A DNA stretch of 14,609 nucleotides from Myxococcales bacterium. GTDB taxonomy: Bacteria; Myxococcota; Polyangia; HGW-17; SLPX01. This document shows, piece by piece, positions 6,994 to 14,609 of the stretch. The position numbers and the translations under genes are program-made. Within the stretch, counting starts at the first letter, position 1. The number at the start of each line of letters is the position of its first letter. Under the pieces are notes generated by a model. The model saw only the letters and a program-made list of their open reading frames with translations. It was not told the DNA's origin and searched no databases. The stretch spans positions 1 through 14,609 of the forward strand of contig SLPX01000307.1 of the NCBI GenBank assembly GCA_007131745.1, read 5' to 3'.

Positions 6994-8019
6994 ACAGACT
7001 TCGATGTTTCAGCGTGCAATGGGTATTGCGGTGATGGGGAAATCAACGGCGATGAAGTTTGCGATGGATTGAGTTTGGCGGGAGAGACATGTGAGTCACA
7101 AGGATTCTATGAAGGCACCCTGGGCTGCCTTTCCGACTGTACAGACTTCGATGTTTCAGCGTGCAATGGGTATTGCGGTGATGGGGAAATCAACGGCAAT
7201 GAAGCCTGTGACGGCGACGACCTGGGCGGAATGGAAAAGTGCTCGGATTTCGGCTGCAGGAGCAACGGCGTGGTGACCTGCAATGAAGATTGCACTTTTA
7301 ATTTTTCAGATTGCCTGTCGGGGTATGACGAATCCGGAGATGGAATCGATGACAATTGCGACAATTGCCCGGGTTATTACAACCCGGACCAGGCGGATAC
7401 AAACGGAGACGGGATTGGAGATGTGTGCGAAGCGCCCGGAAATGACGACCTGATCTCTTCCATCGTGGTGTTTGATCCCTTCCTGAATCATGAAAATTCC
7501 TGGTTTGTATGGGAAGGCGGAACCTGGAATCACGGACCGCATTATGTTTCCGGGTCAGCGGTCTTGTTGGGAGGGAGTTATTTACACGATCACCAACTTC
7601 CCGATGGACCATATGCCGTTGAAACAACATTCTATCATTCTGGAAGTGCATTGATTGACAGCAATTGGGCCGGCATAAGCTTTGCCATGCAAAACCTTTC
7701 AGGTGCTGCTTCGGGGTATTTTTGCGCGATAGATCGCAAAACCCTAAACCTGGGAATCTTGCGTTTGGAGCCCGGCAATTCGAATTGGAGTCAACTCGCC
7801 GGCGCTATTGTCAATAGCACAGCGGCCGATCACCATTGGAAGAAGATACACGTGTTTTACGACGGGGGGGGATTGACATGTGTTTATCACGATGAAACCG
7901 GCGCTTTCGAGATGATCCAACTTTCCGCAAATCAAACAGCAGACGACCTGACAGGACACGCTGGATTGCGTGTTTTCAATGAAAACGCTGTATTCAGATC
8001 TTTTGCAATCTATGAATAA
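6463..8019 (+). CDS. Cysteine-rich repeat lipoprotein with TSP3 and lectin-like C-terminal domain
   Basis: A 518-residue predicted surface lipoprotein. The signal peptide ends at LLPGC (Cys24). A disulfide-rich region (~31-85) precedes four Myxococcus-type cysteine-rich repeats starting at Cys90, Cys140, Cys189 and Cys238 (pattern CGDG....E.CDG..L....C......G.L.C...C). Then comes a thrombospondin type 3-like calcium-binding stretch (~289-322, D.SGDGIDDNCDNCP, NPDQADTNGDGIGDVC). The C-terminal domain (~333-518), rich in Trp, Gly and Ser, has the look of a LamG/concanavalin-type sandwich and may bind a glycan; that is an inference from composition and length. GGGAG sits 7 nt before ATG. It contains a G8 tract (7864-7871). 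The next gene, 58 bp downstream, shares its N-terminal half. Confidence 0.9.
   Translation: MKKGFVVGLFSIIAPFALSLLPGCPGSKAEKCSWGAVCPPGEVCHEPTEQCVLARQVSACLDKNEYEPCEYPGSPLDTVCRNGICIIPRCGDSIVDQGEDCDGENLGDATCESLGMGEGTLVCNTNCTFDTSGCNLGSVCGNNVREDSEVCDGEDLGEETCVSQGYYEGTLGCLSDCTDFDVSACNGYCGDGEINGDEVCDGLSLAGETCESQGFYEGTLGCLSDCTDFDVSACNGYCGDGEINGNEACDGDDLGGMEKCSDFGCRSNGVVTCNEDCTFNFSDCLSGYDESGDGIDDNCDNCPGYYNPDQADTNGDGIGDVCEAPGNDDLISSIVVFDPFLNHENSWFVWEGGTWNHGPHYVSGSAVLLGGSYLHDHQLPDGPYAVETTFYHSGSALIDSNWAGISFAMQNLSGAASGYFCAIDRKTLNLGILRLEPGNSNWSQLAGAIVNSTAADHHWKKIHVFYDGGGLTCVYHDETGAFEMIQLSANQTADDLTGHAGLRVFNENAVFRSFAIYE
6961..7204 (+). repeat. 147-bp tandem duplication within the cysteine-rich repeats
   Basis: 6961-7057 and 7108-7204 are identical except for two substitutions. 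The offset is 147 bp, exactly one 49-residue cysteine-rich unit. The high nucleotide identity indicates a recent internal duplication or homogenisation. Confidence 0.9.
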
Positions 8020-8077
8020 CTCTTAGAAATTCTGATCTGGAAGCGCTAAAAAAATAGATCTTATTGGGAGATGCAAG

Positions 8078-8608
8078 ATGAGTAGAAGTATTGTTGCCGG
8101 ACTGTTTTTGATCACAGCGCCATTGGCGCTTTCATTCCTGCAGGGATGCCCTGGGTCCAAAGCGGAGAAATGTTCCTGGGGCGCGGTGTGTCCCCCCGGC
8201 GAAGTGTGCCACGAACCAACGGAACAGTGCGTCTTACCCCGGCAGATTTCTGCATGCCGTGACAAGAATGAATACGAACCATGCGAGTATCCCGGTTCCC
8301 CGTTGGATACAGTGTGCCGCAATGGGATTTGCATTATCCCACGCTGCGGTGACTCCATTGTCGATCAAGGAGAAGATTGCGACGGTGAGAATCTTGGAGA
8401 TGCTACATGTGAGAGCCTCGGTATGGGCGAAGGTACTCTCGCCTGCCACACGAATTGCACCTTTGACACGAGTGGTTGCGAACTCGGCTCGATGTGCGGA
8501 AACAATGTGAGAGAAGACGACGAGGTATGCGACGGAGAAGACCTGGGAGGAGAAACATGCGTCAGCCAAGGTTACTATGACGGAACCCTTGCATGTCTGC
8601 CCGATTGT
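8078..8608 (+). repeat. Shared N-terminal module, copy 2
   Basis: The second copy of the module at 6463-6993. Homology ends near codon 177; beyond it the two proteins are unrelated. Confidence 0.9.
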
Positions 8609-10297
8609 TCGGGCTTCGAATTTTCCGGATGTTCCGATGAACCATTATGCACAATCGACGATGACTGCGAAGAGCCGACACCGTTTTGTGTTGGAGGTAC
8701 ATGCATGACCTGCCGTCCCAACAGTGATTACTGCATAGGCAACTCTGTATATGAGTGCAATGAGGATGGAAGTGCAAGCACCCTGATAAAGACATGCGAC
8801 GATCAAAAAGGAGAAATATGCTCGGTAGACAGATGCAAAAGTTTGTGCGAACTAGCCGAAGAGCAAAACTCCTACATAGGATGTGAATACTGGCCCACAA
8901 CAACTACAAACCCACAGTTGTCGAGTGATTTCGATGATGATTATGGAATAGTCTTACATAATGGCAACGAGGTTGCAGCCGAGGTGACCATCACCAAGGG
9001 TGGAAGTATCGTAGCTCAGGAAACCGTGGCGCCGGGACAGTTGAAGATATTTCAGCTCACTTTCGACCTGGAACTGAAGGATGCAATGACATCGATGGTT
9101 GTTTCCGACGGGGCTCATCACCTTGTTTCATCCGTGCCGATAACCGTATACCAGTTCAACCCGCTCAATTACAAAACCCCAAGTGATTCGTATTCCTATT
9201 CCAACGACGCTTCACTGCTCCTTCCAGCCCACGTGCTCTCCATGAATTACATGATCATGGCCAGGCCCACCTTCGGAGTCATGCAAATCTCGACCCATAC
9301 CTTTATACCAGGCTTCTTCGCTGTAACGGCCACCGAGGACAATACCAACGTAATCGTCAATTTCAGCGGGCACACCGAACCCGGCGGCCCTGTCGGAAAC
9401 CAAGCTCCCGGTTCAATCAGCCAATACCAACTCAACAGGGGAGAAGTGCTCCAAGTGTTGTCGAAGCTGCCGTCGGAATGGAATTGCTCCGGCGGATCCA
9501 TGTCCGGCTGCAAAGAGCATACGTGCTGCGAGATGCCGCCTGACTATGACCTCACTGGAACAACGATCCAGGCCAGCAAGCCGGTCGCAGTTTTCAGCGG
9601 TCACGCCTGCGCGTTCGTTCCTTATAATGTTTGGGCATGCGATCACCTGCAACAACAGATGATCCCCTCCGAAGCATGGGGCCAAGAGTATGTCGTAGCC
9701 ATTACGGAGCCGCAATCCCCGGGTCTTCCCGAACCCAATGTGATCAAGGTTTTGAGCCGGGAGAACAACAACACTGTTACCTTTTATCCGATCAGCGTCC
9801 ACCACCAAATCAGCCTGGACGCCGGCGAATACGTGGAGTTCGAATCCAACACGGACTTCCATGTGGTAGCCACTCAACCTACAATGGTGGCCCAATTCAT
9901 GGTCGGGCAGGAGTACCACATCAACAACCCTCCCGATCACGGTGACCCGGCTTTCGCCCTGGTGGTTCCATTCGAGCAGTACAGGGATTCATACACATTC
10001 GTTGTTCCGGAAACCATGACCCATCATTTCGTAAACATCATAGCGGAAGTCGGAGAGTCCGGATCAGGGGATCCAGGGATTTTTCTCAACGGCGCAGAGG
10101 TTTCTTTCTCAGGCGTTACGCCTATAGGAAACACAACGTACGGCGTCGTAAGGATCGATCTCTCCAACAATCCGATCACCCACCACACGGTAACGGGACT
10201 CCAGCCATTTGGAATAATGGTTTATGGATTCGCCAAGGACACGTCCTATTTCTACCCCGGCGGCTTTGACCTGGAATCCATCAGCCCGGTTCAATAG
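8078..10297 (+). CDS. Cysteine-rich lipoprotein with IgGFc-binding-type domain
   Basis: A 739-residue predicted surface lipoprotein. The signal peptide ends at FLQGC (Cys24). Residues 24-177 repeat the N-terminal module of the preceding gene, with cysteine-rich units starting at Cys90 and Cys140. A second disulfide-rich, EGF-like region follows (~191-270, CTIDDDCEEPTPFCVGGTC). Residues ~285-725 match the IgGFc-binding-protein N-terminal-type domain found in many deltaproteobacterial and myxobacterial surface proteins. Hallmarks are VPITVYQFNPLNY (353-365), SNDASLLLP (375-383), KPVAVFSGHACAFVP (501-515), ACDHLQQQMIP and AWGQEYVVA. Actual immunoglobulin binding is not implied; the bacterial role is unknown, probably adhesion or surface recognition. 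GGGAG lies 7 nt upstream of ATG. The gene is probably co-transcribed with its neighbour at 6463. Confidence 0.92.
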   Translation: MSRSIVAGLFLITAPLALSFLQGCPGSKAEKCSWGAVCPPGEVCHEPTEQCVLPRQISACRDKNEYEPCEYPGSPLDTVCRNGICIIPRCGDSIVDQGEDCDGENLGDATCESLGMGEGTLACHTNCTFDTSGCELGSMCGNNVREDDEVCDGEDLGGETCVSQGYYDGTLACLPDCSGFEFSGCSDEPLCTIDDDCEEPTPFCVGGTCMTCRPNSDYCIGNSVYECNEDGSASTLIKTCDDQKGEICSVDRCKSLCELAEEQNSYIGCEYWPTTTTNPQLSSDFDDDYGIVLHNGNEVAAEVTITKGGSIVAQETVAPGQLKIFQLTFDLELKDAMTSMVVSDGAHHLVSSVPITVYQFNPLNYKTPSDSYSYSNDASLLLPAHVLSMNYMIMARPTFGVMQISTHTFIPGFFAVTATEDNTNVIVNFSGHTEPGGPVGNQAPGSISQYQLNRGEVLQVLSKLPSEWNCSGGSMSGCKEHTCCEMPPDYDLTGTTIQASKPVAVFSGHACAFVPYNVWACDHLQQQMIPSEAWGQEYVVAITEPQSPGLPEPNVIKVLSRENNNTVTFYPISVHHQISLDAGEYVEFESNTDFHVVATQPTMVAQFMVGQEYHINNPPDHGDPAFALVVPFEQYRDSYTFVVPETMTHHFVNIIAEVGESGSGDPGIFLNGAEVSFSGVTPIGNTTYGVVRIDLSNNPITHHTVTGLQPFGIMVYGFAKDTSYFYPGGFDLESISPVQ

Positions 10298-10345
10298 CGC
10301 AAAGTTGTGATATCGGCCCGGTATGCTGAAACGACTAAACTCTTT

Positions 10346-11563
10346 TCATGATTCAAACACTTCATCCAACCAATCGAAAGTAACCCGGTTCATGAAATTG
10401 GTATTGACCACCTGACAGTGCCCGTCTGCACCCAGTTCTTTAGGACCTGTAATCCGCTTCTTTTTCGGGTGGGAAATGGCTTTCAGGGCGACCTTCTGCA
10501 ATATCTCAACTCCCCGGGAATAAACATTCTCGGTTGCTCCGTCCAGTAAAAGGGTTGGACATTCAATCATGCGGGGATCCAGATAAAACTCTTTGTTGAG
10601 TTCAACAAAATGTTTCATGTCCCTGGCCCCCCACTTCTTTTTAAGGCTTTCCAGCCTTGGCATCATGTTTGGGCCTAACACCAGTTTGATCAGGGAAAAC
10701 AGAATCGTGTTCTCCAGCTTGGCTATGATGCCAAAGGGACAAATTTGAGTCATCCAGATATCACCATCCAGTATTATACTGTTAGCCACAATGGCTTTTA
10801 ATCTTTTTTCAAAGCAGGCCGCCCGAGGCACCATGTATCCTCCCCAGCTCAACCCCATTGCCGCAAGCTTATCCGCGTCTACATCGGGCCTGCTCAAAAC
10901 ATAGTCCACTATAGCTTTCATGGGCACTTCGGTGTCCGGACGCATGAACATTCCGTTCAGAACGGTTGCCCCCTGCCCAGGCATCTCCACCACGAAGACA
11001 TTGTAACCTCGAATTTTGCCCGCATTTCCAGCGATAAAATACAAGTCTTCCAGAATGGTATCTCCCCCACCGATAAATATTAATGTTTTCCTTTTCTTTT
11101 TATCGCCAGTCGCTTTAACAAAGTAACCTGGAAGATGCTTTCCTTCGAAGGGTATTTCAACCGGCTCAAGGGGAGGCTCCACCATCTGCCCGGCTCCACG
11201 AAAACAATTCACCTGTTTCTCTCTTTCACCCGCGGTACCGTAATAGCAGGAGGCCCTGAAATACGCTTCTCTTGCACTAACCATGTGACCTCCCTCCATG
11301 GATTCCCGTGCCATCTCTTCTAACAGTTCCCCCTGGACTGCAAACTCCCGGTTCCAGCTCTCTTTGTTCTTTTTTTTCATCCGGGAAATCGCTGCCCATA
11401 TCTCCCCGGTATCTGTGCCTCCGCCGGCCTGTTGCCACAGCAGGTGCGCAACATTAAAGTCCATGTGTACGTCTTTCAATCTATAGACAATGCGCTCTTT
11501 CTTGTATTTTCCCACGCTTGCCCTTGGTATTGTTCGCTCATAAAGCTTTTCATATTTTTTCAT
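10346..11563 (-). CDS. Alpha/beta hydrolase with N-terminal helical domain
   Basis: A predicted cytoplasmic hydrolase of 405 residues. The N-terminal ~135 residues are helical (SAREAYFRASCYYGTAGE motif), as in the family that includes 2,6-dihydroxypseudooxynicotine hydrolase and FrsA-like proteins, where this part caps the active site. The alpha/beta domain begins with LIFIGGGDT (oxyanion strand). The nucleophile elbow is GLSWGGY with Ser239; Asp341 (LLLDGATENV) is the likely acid, and His382 (GADGHCQ) completes the triad. These enzymes cleave esters or C-C bonds, but the substrate here is unknown. Two starts are possible: ATG 11563, with GGCGG 9 nt upstream, preferred, or ATG 11584, adding seven residues without a ribosome site. 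It lies downstream of, and probably in one transcript with, the reductase-like gene. Confidence 0.9.
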   Translation of the reverse strand: MKKYEKLYERTIPRASVGKYKKERIVYRLKDVHMDFNVAHLLWQQAGGGTDTGEIWAAISRMKKKNKESWNREFAVQGELLEEMARESMEGGHMVSAREAYFRASCYYGTAGEREKQVNCFRGAGQMVEPPLEPVEIPFEGKHLPGYFVKATGDKKKRKTLIFIGGGDTILEDLYFIAGNAGKIRGYNVFVVEMPGQGATVLNGMFMRPDTEVPMKAIVDYVLSRPDVDADKLAAMGLSWGGYMVPRAACFEKRLKAIVANSIILDGDIWMTQICPFGIIAKLENTILFSLIKLVLGPNMMPRLESLKKKWGARDMKHFVELNKEFYLDPRMIECPTLLLDGATENVYSRGVEILQKVALKAISHPKKKRITGPKELGADGHCQVVNTNFMNRVTFDWLDEVFES

Positions 11564-11633
11564 AATACAAACCCGCCTTGTCATCAGTTAATAACATGTT
11601 CAGTCCTTCCACCCTCCCCCGTCATGGTTTATT

Positions 11634-12590
11634 TCAATCTGTTAAAGCCGGTGGAACAGAAGGATCTATATACTTTTCCACTTCATCCAACACAGGGGTC
11701 TCAATCCCGGCTGTTTCCTTAAGCTTTGCGAATTCTTCCCGCAGCTGCATCATCTCTTCACGTGCATTCCTGATGTGACGCACACCGCCGATATCGAATA
11801 ATTCCGAACCCAGCACACGCTGCAGCAAGGGAAGCATGATAAAATCGGGAATACGTATACCCCATTTCAACTTCGGTGGTTCCATGGGAAAATCAAGAGT
11901 TCGCAGAACATGGAATCCTTCCTTCATAGCATGCCAGCATTTCCTGACGGCTTGCCGGTTACGAGCCAAGCGATAATTGCATAAGCCGGCCATACAGATT
12001 GAACCTGAAAGAGCCAATCCCATTGCTACATGATAACGCTTCCATGAATCCATATTTTTGCTGAACACCACCGGAAAACCCGCAGCTTTAAATGCACCGG
12101 CTATTTGCTGAAGTCGTTCACTCTTTTCCCCGTTTAATTCGCCCATGGTCATCTTGTCCGCCGTCATGTAACGGACGACATGACCATCTCTCTCGCCGCC
12201 GGCGTTTACATGTCCCAGCAAAACCCTTTCACGCCCCAAAGCGTCTATCATGGACTGCGGCCCTTCCGAATCATTGTGCATAAAAAGAAATGACGGTATA
12301 CGAGAATTCGTCGCTAATGTCGGAAGTGCATCATGAAGCTGTGTTTTTTGTATCAAGACAACGCACACATCAAAGTACTCGTCATCCGGCATACGATCAA
12401 CCAGATTCACCTCGGTAGCGGTTTGCACCCCCGTTTTAAACTCTTCGAGTACAACACCGTGTTTTTTCAAATCCTCACACCTGGACCCACGCGCTAACAG
12501 CGTCACTTCCGTTCCCGCCTCATGCAACCTGGAAGCATACAGACTCCCCAGAACACCCGCGCCGAAAAACAAAATTTTCATCTCTGCCAT
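11634..12590 (-). CDS. Ketopantoate reductase-like (ApbA/PanE family) dehydrogenase
   Basis: A 318-residue protein with an N-terminal Rossmann fold: GAGVLGSLYASRL (residues 10-22) is the nucleotide-binding loop, and ARGSR after strand 2 favours NADP. The C-terminal half is helical, as in ApbA/PanE proteins. However, the family's catalytic region (Lys...Asn...Asn-Pro in E. coli PanE) reads SWKRYHVAMGLALSG here: one or two basic residues remain, but both asparagines are replaced by Ala. Ketopantoate is therefore an uncertain substrate, and I give no panE symbol. ATG 12590 is chosen because a full AAAGGAGGTGA ribosome site lies upstream, with 10 nt from AGGAGG to the ATG. The longer start at 12614 would place that site inside the gene. 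The alpha/beta hydrolase starts about 70 bp downstream on the same strand. Confidence 0.88.
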   Translation of the reverse strand: MAEMKILFFGAGVLGSLYASRLHEAGTEVTLLARGSRCEDLKKHGVVLEEFKTGVQTATEVNLVDRMPDDEYFDVCVVLIQKTQLHDALPTLATNSRIPSFLFMHNDSEGPQSMIDALGRERVLLGHVNAGGERDGHVVRYMTADKMTMGELNGEKSERLQQIAGAFKAAGFPVVFSKNMDSWKRYHVAMGLALSGSICMAGLCNYRLARNRQAVRKCWHAMKEGFHVLRTLDFPMEPPKLKWGIRIPDFIMLPLLQRVLGSELFDIGGVRHIRNAREEMMQLREEFAKLKETAGIETPVLDEVEKYIDPSVPPALTD

Positions 12591-12630
12591 CTTATGTTCA
12601 CCTCCTTTGTTCATGACTCTGTCTTAACTC

Positions 12631-12662
12631 ATCACCATTGGCCGAAATTCCAAATGGGTGAT
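12631..12662. promoter_or_regulatory. Imperfect dyad in the divergent intergenic region
   Basis: ATCACCATTGG (12631-12641) faces CCAAATGGGTGAT (12650-12662). The arms pair except for two single-base bulges, around an 8-bp centre. It lies about 40 bp upstream of the reductase-like gene and may be an operator for it. Nothing in the window identifies the regulator. Confidence 0.35.
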
Positions 12663-12807
12663 CATTATTTTCCAACATCCATCTTGCCGCTCTCTGAATC
12701 TTAAAAGATCCAATTCTGGTCTGGAGTACAGGGTCCATTGCACCGGAATATCGCCCTCTCTTGACCCTGGATGCGTAACTGATAGGATGACATGAAGGAG
12801 AAAATCG

Positions 12808-14337
12808 ATGCACAAACAACACCCTTCGATATCCATGCACCACGCGCGCTGTGCCGTAATGCTGAGTCTAGCGATACTTCTTGGGCCGGCGACGGCGTGC
12901 TTGTCGCCTCCTGAGGAGCCCCCGGCAGGCATCGCCACAAGAGAGGAGGGCTGGCTCAGGGGCGATCTTCACCTGCACACTACCCACAGTGACGGCGAGG
13001 ATCCGGTGGCAATAGTCATCGCTCTTGCCGAGTACCTTGAGGATCCGGTGTTTCTGAAAGCCCACCCCGAGTACCGCGGCAGCGGCCTGGATTTCATAGC
13101 CATCACCGACCACCGCACCGTCGCGGTGGGACAAGATCCTGACTTTAGAAGCGACCGCCTGGTGCTCCTCTTGGGCGAAGAGTTCGGCGGTCCGGGACAC
13201 GCAGGCCGAATCGGCGTTACGGAGCATGTACCCCACGATCCTTATGGCACAGGCGCGACCCTGGAGATTTACCAGGCCGCGGTGGACGCGGCCCATGCCG
13301 AAGGCGGGATCTTCTCGTTGAACCACCCCTTTCACCAAAGTAACCCTTTTCATTGGGACATACGGAACCACGACGCCATCGAGGTCTGGAACGCCGGCTG
13401 GGCTTTGGTGTCGGCCCCCTTCACCGAAGAGAACCTCCAGGAATGGGAGGAGGCCCGAGGCCCTGCCGCCCCAATGTTTCGAAGGGCGGTTAAGGATCAT
13501 TCCGGAGGTGCTTCAATGCAATCACTTATTTTCTACGAAGCCCAGCTCGCTCGCGGGATACACGTTGCTATAGTGGGAGGAAGTGATCGACACCAGGCCT
13601 TGCCGGTCGGCTTTCCAACAACCTGGGTGCTGGCGCCTTCACAAGACGAATACGGAGTGCTTGAAGGAATTCGCTCGCGTCACACATTCGTATCCCGCAC
13701 CCCGGCCTCTACCCAGATCCTCATGCATGTGGAATCGGCAGAACGTTCCTACATCCAGGGAGACAGTATAACCATTCCCGAAGCCGGTGCACATGTTTCC
13801 ATTCTTCTGCGTGCAGCCCGCGGCGAAGGAGGACTTTTGCAGCTTGTTTGCGGCACACACGTCCCAACCGACGATGAACTTTGGGACGCACCTCTCGGAG
13901 AGGTGGTCTTCGAGGAGTTGATAACATCCTGGGAGTTCGAAGCAGTGGTAATGAAGGACGTCTCACCGGGCGATTGGTGCTATGCAAGGGTTTTCGACCA
14001 GCTCATAGCACCCGGCCTCACCGACGAGCAGGCCGACATGGTTCAAGAGCTTGCCGAGGGAGCCGCCGCCACTGGGCAGCAAAGCTATGGTTTCCTTTTG
14101 AATGTGGCGCTCAAGCTCGTTGAACCATTGGATCTCCTATTCGAAGCCTATCTCTGTGACCCCAAGGACTGGAATCTGGAAATCTTCCAATGCATGCCAC
14201 CTGACGACAATGGCATGGCAACCTTCTTCGTGCCTGATCATTTCGACCGAGCCTTGAACGTGATCACAGAGAACGGAGTTCCCACCGAATGGTCCATGGG
14301 CGCATTAGCCTCCGCAGTGATGTTCGTTGCTGAATGA
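12808..14337 (+). CDS. PHP-domain (CehA/McbA-type) metallohydrolase lipoprotein
   Basis: A 509-residue predicted exported phosphoesterase-like protein. Its N-terminal signal has a hydrophobic stretch (~16-30) and a probable lipobox ATAC (Cys31). The PHP metal-binding motifs appear in order: GDLHLHTTHSDG (His55, His57, Asp62), ITDH (Asp101, His102), GEEF (Glu124/125), SLNHP (His173) and GGSDRH (Asp260, His262). These residues form the multi-metal centre of PHP enzymes, so catalysis is plausible; the substrate is unknown. The region beyond residue ~300 is a separate module without recognised motifs. The start is supported by GGAG 7 nt upstream. The gene diverges from the leftward reductase/hydrolase pair. 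Lack of a PolC- or histidinol-phosphatase-like context and its export argue against a DNA-repair or histidine role. Confidence 0.9.
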   Translation: MHKQHPSISMHHARCAVMLSLAILLGPATACLSPPEEPPAGIATREEGWLRGDLHLHTTHSDGEDPVAIVIALAEYLEDPVFLKAHPEYRGSGLDFIAITDHRTVAVGQDPDFRSDRLVLLLGEEFGGPGHAGRIGVTEHVPHDPYGTGATLEIYQAAVDAAHAEGGIFSLNHPFHQSNPFHWDIRNHDAIEVWNAGWALVSAPFTEENLQEWEEARGPAAPMFRRAVKDHSGGASMQSLIFYEAQLARGIHVAIVGGSDRHQALPVGFPTTWVLAPSQDEYGVLEGIRSRHTFVSRTPASTQILMHVESAERSYIQGDSITIPEAGAHVSILLRAARGEGGLLQLVCGTHVPTDDELWDAPLGEVVFEELITSWEFEAVVMKDVSPGDWCYARVFDQLIAPGLTDEQADMVQELAEGAAATGQQSYGFLLNVALKLVEPLDLLFEAYLCDPKDWNLEIFQCMPPDDNGMATFFVPDHFDRALNVITENGVPTEWSMGALASAVMFVAE

Positions 14338-14559
14338 ATAACGAGGCGACAAGGGAATCAAAACCAGATCCCCGATCCGTAGACTACTACGAATACAGCC
14401 CACCAAGACAACGAAGAGGAATCAATGACCCCACAACTGCTATAAAAGGGGCAATTCGAATGTTCAAACCAAAGTGTTTGCTTTCGGGCTTTTGTTTGGG
14501 GTAAAGAAACGTTTCAGAGATAGCTATTGGAAAAAACATTATATGCAGGGAGCAATCAG

Positions 14560-14609
14560 ATGAGAAGAAATGTTGCAAAGGTACTTGTTTCAATCGCAGT
14601 CATTTTGAG
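14560..14609 (+). CDS. Start of a secreted or lipoprotein gene (truncated by window edge)
   Basis: ATG at 14560 follows GGGAG at 7-nt spacing, the same arrangement as the two cysteine-rich lipoprotein genes. The sixteen complete codons read MRRNVAKVLVSIAVIL, a basic N-terminus followed by a hydrophobic core typical of a signal peptide. The rest of the gene is outside the window. Confidence 0.6.
   Translation, partial: MRRNVAKVLVSIAVIL

Noticed and set aside
12761..12788. TTGACC and TAGGAT spaced by 16 bp as a promoter for the PHP gene
   Set aside because: The hexamers match reasonably, but the expected start would fall at about the Shine-Dalgarno site, leaving almost no leader; kept only as a weak possibility.

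Overview
This window most likely comes from a deltaproteobacterial or Myxococcota-like bacterium with moderate GC. The pointers are a TPR protein ending in a short hydrophobic segment, lipoproteins built from Myxococcus-type cysteine-rich repeats, thrombospondin type 3 repeats, an IgGFc-binding-type domain and an ACR3-type arsenite exporter. No rRNA, tRNA, CRISPR array or full-length transposase is visible. Taxonomy is inferred from domain style only.

Layout: (1) At the left edge is the 3' part of a TPR membrane protein carrying a 12-bp tandem repeat (Gln-Asp-Thr-Lys). (2) Convergent with it is a leftward arsenic resistance operon, arsR then acr3 (2327 to 638). Its likely operator/promoter dyad (2698-2727) is separated from arsR by a 319-bp element with perfect 18-bp terminal inverted repeats (2346-2664), which reads as a MITE. 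(3) Rightward follow an orphan lipoprotein (3016-4371), a two-helix K+ channel with RCK domains (4635-5801) and, 40 bp later, a standalone cyclic-nucleotide-binding protein (5842-6345). (4) Two adjacent rightward genes (6463-8019, 8078-10297) encode cysteine-rich lipoproteins with near-identical N-terminal halves and unrelated C-terminal domains (lectin-like versus IgGFc-binding type). (5) A leftward pair encodes a ketopantoate-reductase-like protein and an alpha/beta hydrolase (12590 to 10346). (6) Divergent from these is a PHP-domain lipoprotein (12808-14337). (7) The start of another secreted protein runs off the right edge (14560).

The genes form several small units rather than one pathway. 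The ars operon should sense and export arsenite. The channel and CNBD protein may act together as a nucleotide-responsive K+ conductance. Most of the remainder is envelope biology: at least four lipoproteins carry a visible lipobox.

The most noteworthy observations are the MITE-like element sitting between the ars operator and arsR, and the duplicated N-terminal module feeding different surface domains. I saw no clear defence system, biosynthetic cluster or other evidently new multi-gene machine.
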